Source: Comamonadaceae bacterium
Lineage (GTDB): Bacteria; Pseudomonadota; Gammaproteobacteria; Burkholderiales; Burkholderiaceae_C
Length of the DNA stretch: 5,820 nt
Reading direction: 5' to 3'
NCBI GenBank assembly: GCA_947461325.1
Contig: CANHLD010000117.1
Location: 1 to 5,820, forward strand
In this document: in pieces, positions 5,630 through 5,820 of the stretch
Position numbering within the stretch: position 1 is the first letter of the stretch
Layout of the letters: each line of letters begins with the position of its first letter
Program-made: the position numbers and the translations under genes
Notes under the pieces: model-generated
The model's input: the letters and a program-made list of their open reading frames with translations, nothing else
Databases searched by the model: none
What the model was told of the DNA's origin: nothing

Positions 5630-5820
5630 AAATGGGGTAGATGATGGAGTTGGCGATCATTTCGCTGTCGTACACACACAGGCGCGACTGAAATTTCAAA
5701 CCCTGGTCGGTTTTGACGATGTGATCGTGGTAATAACCGACGCTCAAAATGGTGGAGTCGCCATCGAACTTGGTGCGTATCACCGTGTAATTGGCTTGCG
5801 CGTGTATGCACTTGCCGTTA
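5628..5820 (-). CDS. nagH: Ring-hydroxylating oxygenase small (beta) subunit, C-terminal 63 residues; probable salicylate 5-hydroxylase
   Basis: Only the end of the gene is inside the window; its start is beyond the right edge. Reading from base 5819 downward, the frame gives 63 residues beginning NGKCIHAQANYTVIRTKFDG and ending RLCVYDSEMIANSIIYPI, then TAA at 5628-5630. The pattern (a beta-sheet core with NYTVIRT, a GYYHDHIV segment, then LKFQSRLCVYDS and a terminal YPI) is that of SnoaL/NTF2-like beta subunits of Rieske non-heme iron oxygenases. The end fits the salicylate 5-hydroxylase/anthranilate dioxygenase branch (NagH/AndAd) better than the naphthalene dioxygenase branch, judging from memory. 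This subunit is structural; the catalytic Rieske/iron subunit should lie just right of the window. Assignment to salicylate rests largely on the gentisate dioxygenase gene at the other end of the block. Anthranilate or another ortho-substituted benzoate remains possible. Confidence 0.75.
   Translation of the reverse strand, partial: NGKCIHAQANYTVIRTKFDGDSTILSVGYYHDHIVKTDQGLKFQSRLCVYDSEMIANSIIYPI

Noticed and set aside
5611..5811. Minus-strand 66-codon frame overlapping the oxygenase small-subunit end
   Set aside because: It is out of frame with the subunit's C-terminal sequence, which reads cleanly to a TAA at 5628-5630 and accounts for this DNA.
1..5820. Search for RNA genes, CRISPR arrays, insertion sequences, long repeats, riboswitches
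   Set aside because: Coding sequence fills nearly the whole window and gaps are 43 nt or less. I saw no tandem or spaced repeats, transposase frames, or tRNA/rRNA-like stretches.

Overview
The window is a single co-directional gene block, read entirely on the minus strand. It joins aromatic-acid catabolism to an ABC uptake system. In transcription order (right to left) it holds: the C-terminal end of a ring-hydroxylating oxygenase small (beta) subunit (5628-5820, start beyond the right edge); a naphthalene-dioxygenase-type Rieske [2Fe-2S] ferredoxin (5304-5618); a complete five-gene branched-chain-amino-acid-type (HAAT/Liv) ABC transporter, livK-livH-livM-livG-livF (5260 down to 723); and the first ~231 residues of gentisate 1,2-dioxygenase (1-695, C-terminus beyond the left edge). 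The two end genes are open at the window edges, so they are easy to miss in an automatic scan; I translated both by hand.

Packing is operon-like throughout. livH/livM and livG/livF overlap by 1-4 nt, livM/livG are 1 nt apart and livK/livH 3 nt apart. The other gaps are 9 nt (oxygenase/ferredoxin), 27 nt (livF/gentisate dioxygenase) and 43 nt (ferredoxin/livK). I see no convincing promoter, terminator, RNA gene, mobile element, repeat array or CRISPR, and no stretch over 300 nt without a gene.

Functional reading (inference from content and order): an upstream two-subunit oxygenase, probably a salicylate 5-hydroxylase (NagG/NagH type), receives electrons from the NagAb-like ferredoxin and makes gentisate. 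The gentisate 1,2-dioxygenase opens that ring to maleylpyruvate. The Liv-type transporter in between would import the aromatic acid (salicylate or a relative) or a related carboxylate, rather than leucine. Maleylpyruvate isomerase and fumarylpyruvate hydrolase genes would be expected left of the window, and the oxygenase large subunit right of it.

Organism: the nag/gentisate gene types, the Liv subfamily, and base composition that looks only moderately above 50% GC suggest a betaproteobacterium of the Burkholderiales, perhaps Comamonadaceae. This is an impression, not a phylogenetic result. The individual families are known. The points most worth a second look are the placement of a complete transporter inside a hydroxylase-to-ring-cleavage block, and an unusual LivF ATPase whose Walker A lysine is arginine and whose H-loop histidine position is lysine.
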